From Amphibacillus xylanus NBRC 15112 (GTDB lineage Bacteria > Bacillota > Bacilli > Bacillales > Amphibacillaceae): a stretch of 64,000 nt of DNA. A model generated the notes under the pieces. That model was not told the DNA's origin, made no database searches, and saw only the letters and a list, made by a program, of their open reading frames with translations. The DNA lies in the NCBI RefSeq assembly GCF_000307165.1, contig NC_018704.1, positions 434,001 through 498,000 on the forward strand, given 5' to 3'. Shown in pieces: positions 9,822 through 19,321 of this stretch (its first letter is position 1; each line of letters starts with the position of its first letter). The translations under genes and the position numbers were made by a program.

Positions 9822-10842
9822 TGTTTATAAAACAGCTGGTGTAGATGTCGAAGCAGGCTATCAAGCTGTTGAATTAATGAAAAAACACATAACCCGAACA
9901 AATCGAGCAGAAGTAATCGGTGGTGTTGGTGCATTTGCAGGCTTATTTGATTTAACAGGCTTCTCTTATGATGAGCCGGTACTTGTTTCTGGAACAGATG
10001 GTGTTGGTACTAAGCTTAAGATTGCTTTTGAACTTGATCGTCACGATACGGTTGGGATTGATCTTGTTGCCATGTGTGTAAATGATATTGTCGCTCAAGG
10101 AGCTGACCCGTTGTTTTTCCTTGATTATATTGCCTGTGGGAAAACCTATCCTGAAAAAATTGAACAAATTGTTAAGGGAATTGCTGATGGGTGCGTTCAG
10201 AGCGGTACAGCTTTAATTGGTGGTGAAACAGCAGAAATGCCAGGAATGTATCAGGATGGCGAGTATGATTTAGCTGGATTTGTTGTTGGGATTGCCAATA
10301 AGCCTGATTTAATTTCCGGCACACAAATTCAAGCAGGTGATGCTTTAATTGGCTTAGCATCAAGTGGTGTACATTCAAATGGCTTTTCATTAGTGAGAAA
10401 AATCTTATCAGACCGAAATTTAAAACTGACAGATAAACCAAGTGAATTAACGACAACAATTGGTGAAGCTCTATTAAAGCCAACAAAAATTTATTATCAG
10501 TCAATCAGTCAATTGAAGAAAACTGTTAAGGTTAAAGGCATTAGTCATATCACAGGTGGTGGTTTTTATGAAAATTTACCACGCATCTTACCTAATGGAT
10601 TAGGTGCTGACATTTGGCTAAACAGCTGGGAAATTCCTGAGATTTTAACGTTTTTACAAACACAAGCTGACCTATCAATTCAAGCCGCACTTGGTGTTTT
10701 TAATATGGGAATTGGTATGGTTGTTGTAGTTGCACAAGATGAGGTTGATCAAGCTTTAGAAGCTTTACAAGCGTGTGATAGTCTCGCTTATCTAATTGGA
10801 GAAGTTACCGACAAGTCAGGGGTGAAGCTAGTTGAGCGCTAA
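9814..10842 (+). CDS. purM: AIR synthase PurM
   Basis: Cyclises FGAM to AIR with ATP. The 342-aa length and the motifs [22 protein letters not shown] and [11 protein letters not shown] are those of PurM. ATG at 9814 overlaps purF by 8 bases, after AAAGGAGCAGG. Confidence 0.97.
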   Translation: MSDVYKTAGVDVEAGYQAVELMKKHITRTNRAEVIGGVGAFAGLFDLTGFSYDEPVLVSGTDGVGTKLKIAFELDRHDTVGIDLVAMCVNDIVAQGADPLFFLDYIACGKTYPEKIEQIVKGIADGCVQSGTALIGGETAEMPGMYQDGEYDLAGFVVGIANKPDLISGTQIQAGDALIGLASSGVHSNGFSLVRKILSDRNLKLTDKPSELTTTIGEALLKPTKIYYQSISQLKKTVKVKGISHITGGGFYENLPRILPNGLGADIWLNSWEIPEILTFLQTQADLSIQAALGVFNMGIGMVVVVAQDEVDQALEALQACDSLAYLIGEVTDKSGVKLVER

Positions 10843-11422
10843 AACACGTATAGCGATTTTTGCCTCAGGAACTGGTAGTAATTACGAAGCGATTGATCGT
10901 GCAATTCAAGCCGGTGACCTAGATGCGGAAATAGTCTTACTCGTTTGTGACAGTCCAGGAGCGAAAGTCGTTGCTAAAGCAAAGAAAAATCAGCTAGCTA
11001 GTTTTGTCTTTGATCCTAAAACTTATCCAAATAAACAAGCATTTGAAATAGACATTGTTCACAAGCTTAAAGCATATCAAGTCGAATGGATAGTGTTAGC
11101 AGGATACATGCGACTAATTGGTCCAACACTTTTAAATCAATACCAGAGACGAATAATTAATATTCATCCGTCACTTTTACCAGCTTTTCCAGGCTTAGAT
11201 GCAGTCGGTCAGGCACTTGATGCTGGGGTTAAAGTATCAGGGGTAACGATTCATTATGTTGATTCAGGCATGGATACTGGAGAAATTATTGCCCAAGAGG
11301 CGGTGCCTGTTAAACCAGGTATGACAAAAGCAGAATTACAGACTTTAATCCAAAAAGTTGAGCATAAGCTCTATCCATCAACGATTCAACAACTCATTTT
11401 ACCTGAAAGTATCCGTCTATAA
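10832..11422 (+). CDS. purN: GAR transformylase PurN
   Basis: Transfers the formyl group of 10-formyltetrahydrofolate to GAR. The folate-enzyme signature [12 protein letters not shown] and the downstream GMDTGEI with the catalytic aspartate are present, and ASGTGSN at the N-terminus binds phosphate. The 196-aa length is normal. The start is TTG at 10832, overlapping purM by 11 bases, after CAGGGGTG. Confidence 0.95.
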   Translation: MSAKTRIAIFASGTGSNYEAIDRAIQAGDLDAEIVLLVCDSPGAKVVAKAKKNQLASFVFDPKTYPNKQAFEIDIVHKLKAYQVEWIVLAGYMRLIGPTLLNQYQRRIINIHPSLLPAFPGLDAVGQALDAGVKVSGVTIHYVDSGMDTGEIIAQEAVPVKPGMTKAELQTLIQKVEHKLYPSTIQQLILPESIRL

Positions 11423-11456
11423 AACTATATTTATTCTAATCAGAGGGGGATTCAAT

Positions 11457-12986
11457 TTGAAAAAGAGAGCATTACTAAGTGTATCAGATAAAACAGGATT
11501 AATAGACTTTGCCAAAGGATTAATTGAAGCAGGCTTTGAATTAATTTCTACAGGAGGCACACTAAGTACGCTTCAAGAAGCTGGTCTAGAAGTATTACCT
11601 GTATCGGCAGTGACAAACTTTGAAGAAATATTGGATGGGCGAGTTAAGACTTTACATCCAATGATTCATGGCGGACTTCTTGCACGTCGACACTTACCTG
11701 AACATCAAAAACAATTGGAGCAATTTAATATTACCCCAATAGATCTAGTCGCTGTTAACCTATATCCGTTTAAAGAGACGATTGCTAAACCGGATATAAC
11801 AGAACAAGATGCAATAGAAAATATTGATATCGGCGGACCGACAATGCTTCGTGCTGCAGCGAAAAACTTTGAATCCGTTACTGTTGTCGTTGATCCAGCT
11901 GATTACCAACAAGTACTCGATAACTTAGGCGCAGATTCACTTGAACTAAGGAAAAAACTTGCCGCGAAAGTATTTCGTCACACCGCTCATTATGACGCTT
12001 TAATTGCTGAGTATTTTACACAATTAACTGATGAAATAGATCCAGAGGTTTTAACACTTACTTATGAGAAAGTTGATACTTTGCGTTACGGTGAAAATCC
12101 GCATCAATCTGCATCGTTCTATAAAGAAGCTGAGATACAAGGTGGGTCAATTGCCCATGCTAAACAATTAAATGGTAAGGCACTCTCTTATAACAATATT
12201 CAAGACGCCAATGCAGCACTGGAAATTGTTATGGAGTTTAGTGAACAACCAGCCGCTGTTGCAGTTAAACACATGAATCCATGTGGTGTTGGGATTGGCG
12301 CTACGATTGAAGAAGCTTTTCAAAAGGCTTATGATGCAGATCCGATTTCAATTTTTGGTGGCATTATTGCTTTGAATCGTGAAGTTGATCTAGCGACTGC
12401 TAAAAAGTTAAAAGATATTTTCTTAGAAATAATAATTGCGCCTAGCTTTGCAGAAGAAGCATTAGCATTATTATCTGAAAAGCCAAATTTGAGATTGTTA
12501 GAAACATCTGTTGAGCCAGATGAATTTGATTCGAAAAAGGTCGTTAGTGTTCGAGGTGGTTTACTTGTTCAGAATCGTGATCTAGGTCGCGTAGAAGCAG
12601 ATGACTTAGAAGTAGTGACAGACAACGCTCCAACAGCTGAGCAGCTAGAAGAGCTATTATTTGCTTGGAAAGTCGTTAAGCACGTTAAGTCAAATGCAAT
12701 TGTCGTAGCTAAAGATAATCAGACGGTCGGTGTCGGCGCAGGTCAGATGAACCGTGTTGGAGCAGCCAAAATTGCTTTTGAACAAGCGGGTGATAAGGCA
12801 ATAGGGGCAGTACTTGCATCAGATGCCTTCTTCCCAATGCCAGACACAGTAGAAAATGCTGCTAAGGCAGGAATTAAAGCTATTATTCAACCAGGTGGTT
12901 CAAAGCGTGATCAAGACTCAATTGATATGTGTAACAAATATGGTATCGCGATGGTGATGACAGGCATGCGACACTTTAAACATTAA
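11457..12986 (+). CDS. purH: Bifunctional AICAR transformylase/IMP cyclohydrolase PurH
   Basis: Catalyses the last two steps to IMP. The cyclohydrolase domain is N-terminal ([28 protein letters not shown]). The transformylase domain carries [11 protein letters not shown] with the catalytic Lys-His. The start is TTG at 11457 after a strong AGAGGGGG; the frame is open 99 bases further upstream, but that extension overlaps purN and is not family-like. From TTG the length is 509 aa, as expected. Confidence 0.96.
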   Translation: MKKRALLSVSDKTGLIDFAKGLIEAGFELISTGGTLSTLQEAGLEVLPVSAVTNFEEILDGRVKTLHPMIHGGLLARRHLPEHQKQLEQFNITPIDLVAVNLYPFKETIAKPDITEQDAIENIDIGGPTMLRAAAKNFESVTVVVDPADYQQVLDNLGADSLELRKKLAAKVFRHTAHYDALIAEYFTQLTDEIDPEVLTLTYEKVDTLRYGENPHQSASFYKEAEIQGGSIAHAKQLNGKALSYNNIQDANAALEIVMEFSEQPAAVAVKHMNPCGVGIGATIEEAFQKAYDADPISIFGGIIALNREVDLATAKKLKDIFLEIIIAPSFAEEALALLSEKPNLRLLETSVEPDEFDSKKVVSVRGGLLVQNRDLGRVEADDLEVVTDNAPTAEQLEELLFAWKVVKHVKSNAIVVAKDNQTVGVGAGQMNRVGAAKIAFEQAGDKAIGAVLASDAFFPMPDTVENAAKAGIKAIIQPGGSKRDQDSIDMCNKYGIAMVMTGMRHFKH

Positions 12987-13046
12987 ATCTACAGGGTGAA
13001 CGTTTGCTAGCAGTTTGATTCTATTTAAAAAAATGGGGGAAATCAA

Positions 13047-14297
13047 ATGAACGTACTGGTGATTGGATGTGGGGGACGCGAGCATATGCTCGTTAAGAAG
13101 TTGAAGCAGTCAGATCGTGTAGCTAATATATTTGTCGCACCAGGAAATGCAGGTATGCAAAATGAAGCAACTTGTGTCAATATCAAAGCTGATGAAATCG
13201 AAAGACTTGTTCAATTTGCTAAACAAGAGGCAATTGATTGGACGATTGTTGGACCCGAATTACCTTTATCAAAAGGGATTGTTGACTGGTTTAGAGCAGA
13301 AGGGTTAAAAATATTCGGACCGACTAAACAAGCAGCTTTAATTGAAAGTAGTAAAGATTTCTCAAAAAAATTAATGAAAAAGTATCAAATTCCAACAGCT
13401 GATTTTCAAACATTTACTGACTCAGTCAAGGCGAAAGCCTATATCAAATCTAAAGGTGCACCAATCGTTGTGAAAGCAGATGGATTGGCTAACGGTAAGG
13501 GTGTTGTTGTTGCCATGACTGAGCAGGAAGCGTATCAGGCAATCGACGAGATGCTTGAGAGCAATCGCTTTGGAGAGGCGGGGGCGCAAGTCGTAATTGA
13601 GGAATTTTTAATAGGTAAAGAATTCTCGTTGTTTGCCTTTGTTGAGGGTGAAGCGGTATACCCGATGATTCCGGCCCGAGATTATAAGCGAGCCTATGAT
13701 GGTGATCAAGGACCGAACACAGGTGGAATGGGCGCCTATGCACCTGTACCAGATGTGTCTCAAGCAGATTATGACTTTGCGGTCAATGCTGTCTTAAAAC
13801 CTGTTGCAAAGGCAATGGTTGAAGAAGGTCGTGCCTATACTGGCGTATTATACGCAGGCTTAATTCAAACGAAGGAAGGCATTAAGGTAATTGAATTTAA
13901 TGCGAGATTTGGTGATCCTGAGACACAGGTTGTATTACCATTGTTAGAAAATGATTTAATCGATGTCATAGAAGCGGTCACTTCAGGGGTCGATCCTAAA
14001 CTTAAGTGGCGTGATGCCTATGCGGTGGGTGCAGTTATTGCTGAAAGTGGCTATCCACATGCTTGTCGCAAGGGCTTGTTTGTCCCTGAACTGTGTGAAA
14101 TGGATGATGTATATTTGATTCATGCAGGAACGACACTAAACTGCCATGCACAATTGGTATCTAATGGTGGCCGTGTTTTATTAGCTGGTTCAGTTCAAAA
14201 AACGCTAGCTGAAGCAAACGAAAAAGTCTATCAATATTTGCAAACAATCGAAAAAGCGGATAAATTCTACTATCGTACAGATATAGGCGTTGTATAA
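13047..14297 (+). CDS. purD: Phosphoribosylamine-glycine ligase PurD
   Basis: ATP-grasp GAR synthetase, the last gene of the operon, placed 60 bp after purH. Motifs seen: VIGCGGREH at the N-terminus, IVGPELPLSKGI, VVKADGLANGKGV, the ARDYKRAYDGDQGPNTGGMGAY segment and EFNARFGDPE. The length is 416 aa. ATG at 13047 follows GGGGG. A terminator follows. Confidence 0.97.
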   Translation: MNVLVIGCGGREHMLVKKLKQSDRVANIFVAPGNAGMQNEATCVNIKADEIERLVQFAKQEAIDWTIVGPELPLSKGIVDWFRAEGLKIFGPTKQAALIESSKDFSKKLMKKYQIPTADFQTFTDSVKAKAYIKSKGAPIVVKADGLANGKGVVVAMTEQEAYQAIDEMLESNRFGEAGAQVVIEEFLIGKEFSLFAFVEGEAVYPMIPARDYKRAYDGDQGPNTGGMGAYAPVPDVSQADYDFAVNAVLKPVAKAMVEEGRAYTGVLYAGLIQTKEGIKVIEFNARFGDPETQVVLPLLENDLIDVIEAVTSGVDPKLKWRDAYAVGAVIAESGYPHACRKGLFVPELCEMDDVYLIHAGTTLNCHAQLVSNGGRVLLAGSVQKTLAEANEKVYQYLQTIEKADKFYYRTDIGVV

Positions 14298-14354
14298 TTG
14301 ATAGACAAAATCATTAATCTTTTAGTTTATAAGACAATATAACCATATAGATAG

Positions 14355-14392
14355 CCGAACGATTTACTGTATAAAATCCGTTCGGTTTTTTT
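14355..14392 (+). terminator. Terminator of the purine operon
   Basis: CCGAACG (14355-14361) pairs with CGTTCGG (14379-14385), followed by a run of T residues. Confidence 0.85.
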
Positions 14393-14429
14393 GTAATTAA
14401 ATTACGATAAGGATAAAAAACACGTACGC

Positions 14430-14681
14430 ATATATTCTCTTGGCATGAGACATAGGCTTGCTATTGCCCAGGCAATTATGGAAAAACCAGCCCTACTTGT
14501 CTTAGACGAGCCTATGAATGGATTTGATAATTCTGAAGTAGAGGAAATGCGTGATGTGTTTAAATCATTAAAGGCAGAGGAAATCACGATCATCATGTCT
14601 TCCCACTATGCTCAAGATGTTGAAGTTCTTTGTGATACGGTTTGTGAGATGGATAAAGAAATATTAACTAAAATAACTTAA
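14430..14681 (+). pseudogene. C-terminal remnant of an ABC transporter ATPase
   Basis: The frame contains an ABC signature-like YSLGMRHRLAIAQAI, a Walker B LLVLDEP and the H-loop segment SSHYAQDVE, but no Walker A. Nothing upstream between the purD terminator and 14430 could supply the missing half. This is the last ~84 codons of a lost ATPase gene. It lies just before an intact ABC ATPase but differs from it in sequence, so it is not a simple duplicate. Confidence 0.8.
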
Positions 14682-14785
14682 GATCTGGATATATGTCCCA
14701 ATTTTTTTATGCACAATTTCAAAAATATCTTAACTACTTAACAAAATATGCTAAACTTAACATATCTATAGAGGAGGGATGATCC

Positions 14786-15571
14786 ATGTCAGAAGAAACT
14801 ATTTTAGAACTAAGAGATTTGTCAATTCGATTTGGTAATCAACAAGTATTGAATCAAGTTAATCTAAAAGTAAATCGTGGTGAAATAATCGGTTATATTG
14901 GCCCGAATGGTGCAGGGAAAAGTACGACCGTTAAAATAATACTCGGCTTACTTAATCAATATCACGGTGAAGTATTTATTTTTGGTAAGAGCACACGTGA
15001 TGAGCCTGTTGATTATAAAAGGAAAATTGGCTATGTACCTGAGAATGGAGAAATATATGATGATCTTACCGCATTAGAATATATCCAGTTTATCGGTCAA
15101 ATGTATGGAATGGAAGAAAGAGAGATTGACAGTAAGCTAGATGCTTTATTAGAAAAATTCGACCTAACTAAAGTTAAGCATACAAAGATCGCAAGCTATT
15201 CCAAAGGTATGAAGCAAAAATTATTAATTATTGCGAGTTTAATACATAATCCAGATCTACTTTTCTTTGACGAGCCTTTGTCAGGTCTTGATGCTAATAG
15301 TGTGATAGTTATTAAAGAGCTAATGGATCAGTTAGCTCAGTCTGGTAAGACGATTTTCTATTCATCACATATTATGGACGTCGTAGAAAAGATCAGTGAT
15401 CGTATCGTTATTTTAAATAAGGGGGAAATTATTGCAGATGGAACCTTTAATGACTTACAGGCGCAAAATAAAGATGGCACGCTTGAACAAATTTTCAATC
15501 AATTAACTGGCTTTGATCAACATGAGAAAACAGCTCTCGATATAGTTGAGACCATTCAAGGAGCTGACTAA
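14786..15571 (+). CDS. ABC transporter ATP-binding protein
   Basis: A 261-aa ATPase with Walker A GPNGAGKST near residue 40, signature YSKGMKQKL near residue 138, Walker B LLFFDEP near residue 158 and an H-loop histidine in SSHIMD. ATG at 14786 follows GAGGAGGGATG. A possible promoter is TTAACT/TAAACT with 16 bp spacing, just upstream of 14760. It ends two bases before the next gene, a membrane protein, so the two form an exporter pair. The pair resembles B. subtilis YthP/YthQ in layout; the substrate is unknown. Confidence 0.9.
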   Translation: MSEETILELRDLSIRFGNQQVLNQVNLKVNRGEIIGYIGPNGAGKSTTVKIILGLLNQYHGEVFIFGKSTRDEPVDYKRKIGYVPENGEIYDDLTALEYIQFIGQMYGMEEREIDSKLDALLEKFDLTKVKHTKIASYSKGMKQKLLIIASLIHNPDLLFFDEPLSGLDANSVIVIKELMDQLAQSGKTIFYSSHIMDVVEKISDRIVILNKGEIIADGTFNDLQAQNKDGTLEQIFNQLTGFDQHEKTALDIVETIQGAD

Positions 15572-15572
15572 C

Positions 15573-17192
15573 ATGGACAAATTATTTTCGTTGAAAATTC
15601 TTGATCGTTTTAGTTGGCTGTTTCGCATGTTTGGCGTTGATTACAATAAAATGCGATTAATTGTTGGATTTAAATTAACAATGGATAAACGTCGTGTACC
15701 AACGATTATGGCTAATCAAGCTCGAAAAAGAGATTCTATTTTCACACCTTTTGTAGGCTCACTTCTTTTATATGGAGTAATCGGCTTATTGTTAATTCCA
15801 TTTTTGGTTATAGGTGAGGCTTATTATATTTCTTTAGCAATTGTATTTGTTATCACGATGTTTATCTTAACGACTTCAATGATTTCAGACTTTTCCTCTG
15901 TACTACTTGATGTTCGTGATAAAGTTGTTTTGGATACGAAGCCAATAGACGAGCGGACAATTGCATTTGCTAAATTCGTCCATGTTGTAATTTATATGAC
16001 TCAGTTGGCTGGTGCGATTTGGTTCATTCCATTTATCGTCAGTAGCGTTGTTCACGGACTGTTATTTTCAATCGTTTTACTTGTTAGTATCATTTTAATT
16101 TGCTTGTTATGTATCGTTGTGACAGCACTATTCTATATCGTCATCTTAAGGTTTTTTGATGGAGAAAAGCTACGAAATTTAATTAATTATGTACAAATTT
16201 TCTTATCAATTACTTTAGTATTTGTCTATCAATTTATTGGTCGTTCCTTTGGCTTGATTGGAGCGTCATTTGACTATACAGCTCAGTGGTGGCATTTACT
16301 TTTACCGCCATTCTGGTTTAGCGCATTATTTGAAGTAGTACTGAATAATAATACTAGTTATCTAGTATTACTGGCTGCTTGTCTAGCTATCATTGTCCCT
16401 ATAATGTCTGTATGGATTTACTTTAAGCTAATGCCTGCATTCCATCAAAACCTAGCAAAGCTCATGAGTGCAGCATCGGGGAAAAAGGTAAGAAAACAAA
16501 GACTTAGAAGAAAAATTGCTGCTTTAATTAGCCGTGATTATCAGGAGAAAGCTGCGATTGACTTTGCGCGGATTATGATGAGTCAGGAACGTGAATTTAA
16601 GTTAAAAGTCTATCCTTCGCTAGGTATTTCAATTGCGTTACCACTGTTTATCATTATCATGGGTTTTATTGATGGTGTTAATGTATTTCCAGAGATTGAT
16701 TACTTATATGGTTATTTTTCATTGCTGATGATCCCAACTACTGTTTATATGTTCAAGTATTCAGCAAAATCAAAAGGCGCATATATTTATCAAGTTCTGC
16801 CGGTTCAGGATGAGTCAATTTTTTATCGTGCGACAATGAAGGCGTTTTTGATTCAGTTATTTGTTCCGGTGATTATGGCTTTGTTAGTGATTTACTTGGT
16901 GTTAATCGGTCCAAGCGCTCTCCTTCACTTTATGATCATATTTTTAATCGGTTGTATACTAACACCGATTAGCTATCGATTGATTAATAATGGGCGCTAT
17001 CCATTTAATGAATCATTTTCATTTGTTGAGTCAGCCAATACAGTCATTGTATTTGTGATGATGTTTTTGACAGCTGGATTTGCGATATTACACTACTTCA
17101 TCAGTACGGTGTCATATTTGCTGTATGTGTATTTACTGATGTTACTTGTGATTAATTACTTCGTTTGGAAAGTGATATTTCCCAAAAGGTAA
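15573..17192 (+). CDS. ABC transporter permease, ~539 aa
   Basis: A polytopic membrane protein with many hydrophobic segments arranged in an N-terminal group (about residues 60-300) and a C-terminal group (about 345-535), separated by a basic cytoplasmic stretch (KKVRKQRLRRK). The start is ATG at 15573, placed two bases after the ATPase stop with AAGGAG upstream; the open frame before it is inside the ATPase gene. It is the membrane partner of the preceding ATPase. The transported compound cannot be inferred. Confidence 0.85.
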   Translation: MDKLFSLKILDRFSWLFRMFGVDYNKMRLIVGFKLTMDKRRVPTIMANQARKRDSIFTPFVGSLLLYGVIGLLLIPFLVIGEAYYISLAIVFVITMFILTTSMISDFSSVLLDVRDKVVLDTKPIDERTIAFAKFVHVVIYMTQLAGAIWFIPFIVSSVVHGLLFSIVLLVSIILICLLCIVVTALFYIVILRFFDGEKLRNLINYVQIFLSITLVFVYQFIGRSFGLIGASFDYTAQWWHLLLPPFWFSALFEVVLNNNTSYLVLLAACLAIIVPIMSVWIYFKLMPAFHQNLAKLMSAASGKKVRKQRLRRKIAALISRDYQEKAAIDFARIMMSQEREFKLKVYPSLGISIALPLFIIIMGFIDGVNVFPEIDYLYGYFSLLMIPTTVYMFKYSAKSKGAYIYQVLPVQDESIFYRATMKAFLIQLFVPVIMALLVIYLVLIGPSALLHFMIIFLIGCILTPISYRLINNGRYPFNESFSFVESANTVIVFVMMFLTAGFAILHYFISTVSYLLYVYLLMLLVINYFVWKVIFPKR

Positions 17193-17221
17193 GTGATGTG
17201 ATTTAGTTTTAATCTAAAAAT

Positions 17222-17250
17222 ACCCCCGTATACATGGAGATACGGGGGTT
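17222..17250. terminator. Bidirectional terminator between the ABC permease and glmS
   Basis: ACCCCCGTA and TACGGGGGT form a 9-bp GC-rich perfect stem. On the minus strand it is followed by ATTTTTA, so it most likely ends the glmS transcript; it may also serve the convergent ABC operon. Confidence 0.75.
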
Positions 17251-17289
17251 AAACTAATGGATTATCAAAAATGATGATCCTTTATTTTT

Positions 17290-19119
17290 TTATTCAACCG
17301 TAACTGATTTTGCTAGATTTCTAGGTTTATCTACGTCATTACCTTTAAAAATTGATGTGTAATAAGCAATCAATTGAGGTAAGATGACACTTATGATCGG
17401 CATGTAAATATCTTGTTTGTTATCAATGTAAATCGCTTTATCACATACTTGCTCGATATCTTTGTGATCGCTTGTCGTGATACCAATTACATAGGCACCT
17501 CTTGCTTTGACAGACTTAATATTTGAAATCGTTTTGTCATAGGTTTTTGATTGAGTTGCGATAACAATCACAGGTGTACCCGCTTCAATTAAAGCAATTG
17601 TACCATGCTTTAATTCGCCAGCTGCAAATGCCTCTGCATGAATATAAGATAATTCTTTTAACTTTAATGATGCTTCAAGCGCACTGTAATAATCTAAACC
17701 TCTACCTAAATAGAAAAGAGAATTGCAGTCGATTATTTTCTCTGCAATAGCTTTTGCAGGTTCAATACTATTTTCAATCACATGCTCAACACTTTTGGCA
17801 ATTGATTTTAGTTCATTTAATCTTGCCTGATAAGTGTTGTCAGCAATTGTTTCTTTTAATCTTCCTAAATATAAGCCTAGCAGATAAAATGCTACAAGCT
17901 GAGTTGTATAGGCCTTAGTTGACGCGACTGCAATTTCTGGTCCTGCCCAAGTATAAAGAAGATGATCAGATTCACGCGCAATCGAGCTACCGACAACGTT
18001 TGTAATTGATAATATGCGCGCACCTTTTGATTTTGCTTCTCTTAGTGAAGCTAGTGTATCGGCCGTTTCACCAGATTGACTAACTATGATGACTAATGTA
18101 TTTTGATCGATAAATGGATCACTGTAGCGGAATTCTGAACCGATATCAGCAATGACTTCTACTTGTAGGGCATTTTTTAAAACTTGCTTTCCGACTAATC
18201 CAGCATGGTACGCGGTTCCACAGGCGACAATATAAACTTTATCAATAGCATTTATTTCAGCCTTGGTAAAGTTAATCTCATTTAATTGAATACGACCTGT
18301 TTCATCTAATCTACGTTCAATTGTATTTCTGATTGCTTCTGGCTGCTGGTAAATTTCCTTCAGCATAAAATGGTCGAAACCTTCTTTACTGGCCGCTTCT
18401 ATATCCCAAGACACTTCTTTTATCTCACGCTTTACAAGACTCTGTTTGTGATTATAGATTTGATAATTATTTTTTGTTAGTCTAACAATATCTCCATTTT
18501 CAAGATAGATAACTGATTTCGTATAATTTAAAATCGCTGGGATATCTGATGCAAGATAATAACCATCTTCTCCAATACCTAAAACAAGTGGACTTTCATA
18601 TCTGACAGCAATCATTTCGTCTGGATGTTTACTTGATACAATTTCGAGCGCATAGGCACCTTTTAATTGTTTGACTGCTTTTTTAACAGCGGCAAGCAAT
18701 TCATTTTCATAATAATAATCAATCAGATTTGAAATAACTTCTGTATCTGTTTCAGAGTAGAATGTATAGCCTTGTTCGATGAGAAAGTTTTTTAATGAAA
18801 GATAGTTTTCAATAATCCCATTGTGCACGACAGCAATGGTCTGCTTATTATTTAAGTGTGGATGCGCATTGTTATCAGTTGGTTCGCCGTGGGTTGCCCA
18901 TCTGGTATGACCAATCCCAATCGTCCCTTCGATAGGTTGTTTATTGATATTGTTAACTAAACGTTCTAACCTACCGGCAAATTTTCTCGTTTGCAATGTA
19001 CGATCATTCACTAAAGTTATCCCTGCTGAATCGTAGCCTCTGTATTCTAGCTTTTCTAAGCCTGCTAATAATATTGATGACGCTGTATGTTTACCGATAT
19101 AACCTACAATACCACACAT
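17290..19119 (-). CDS. glmS: Glutamine-fructose-6-phosphate aminotransferase GlmS
   Basis: Makes glucosamine-6-phosphate for cell wall synthesis, using glutamine. The N-terminal nucleophile cysteine directly follows Met (MCGIVGYIG), with RGYDSAGI and GHTRWATHGEPTD completing the glutaminase domain (to about residue 240). Two SIS sugar-phosphate domains follow, with SQSGETADT and the conserved C-terminal KSVTVE. The length is 609 aa. The start has AAGGAGG upstream. It is controlled by the glmS ribozyme in its leader and may also be read through from the glutamine synthetase gene 200 bp upstream. Confidence 0.97.
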   Translation of the reverse strand: MCGIVGYIGKHTASSILLAGLEKLEYRGYDSAGITLVNDRTLQTRKFAGRLERLVNNINKQPIEGTIGIGHTRWATHGEPTDNNAHPHLNNKQTIAVVHNGIIENYLSLKNFLIEQGYTFYSETDTEVISNLIDYYYENELLAAVKKAVKQLKGAYALEIVSSKHPDEMIAVRYESPLVLGIGEDGYYLASDIPAILNYTKSVIYLENGDIVRLTKNNYQIYNHKQSLVKREIKEVSWDIEAASKEGFDHFMLKEIYQQPEAIRNTIERRLDETGRIQLNEINFTKAEINAIDKVYIVACGTAYHAGLVGKQVLKNALQVEVIADIGSEFRYSDPFIDQNTLVIIVSQSGETADTLASLREAKSKGARILSITNVVGSSIARESDHLLYTWAGPEIAVASTKAYTTQLVAFYLLGLYLGRLKETIADNTYQARLNELKSIAKSVEHVIENSIEPAKAIAEKIIDCNSLFYLGRGLDYYSALEASLKLKELSYIHAEAFAAGELKHGTIALIEAGTPVIVIATQSKTYDKTISNIKSVKARGAYVIGITTSDHKDIEQVCDKAIYIDNKQDIYMPIISVILPQLIAYYTSIFKGNDVDKPRNLAKSVTVE

Positions 19120-19149
19120 ACAAATCCTCCTTATTAAAGCTAAAGAGTG

Positions 19150-19283
19150 ATATCACGTGAATACTCTGTTGTTATAGAATTACTTCTATTTTTTAGAGTA
19201 TTCTTGGATTGTGAAACCCTTGAGGCATCCGCCGAATTTTCGATAACCTCAATCCTCGTCAACCACTGTAATGGTCTGGCGCT
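19150..19283 (-). promoter_or_regulatory. glmS ribozyme
   Basis: On the minus strand the leader begins AGCGCCAGAC, the conserved cleavage-site segment; cleavage is expected between A (19283) and G (19282). It continues with GGTTGACGAGG, GGTTATCGAAA and TCGGCGGATGCCTC, the nearly invariant core of the ribozyme, and ends with a long P4-type hairpin (AATACTCT/AGAGTATT). Glucosamine-6-phosphate acts as cofactor for self-cleavage, lowering glmS mRNA. A GATAAT at 19293-19298 could be the -10 of a local promoter, but no good -35 is seen. Confidence 0.95.
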
Positions 19284-19321
19284 TATATTTATATTATCAC
19301 TCTAGCTTATTTGTAAATTTA

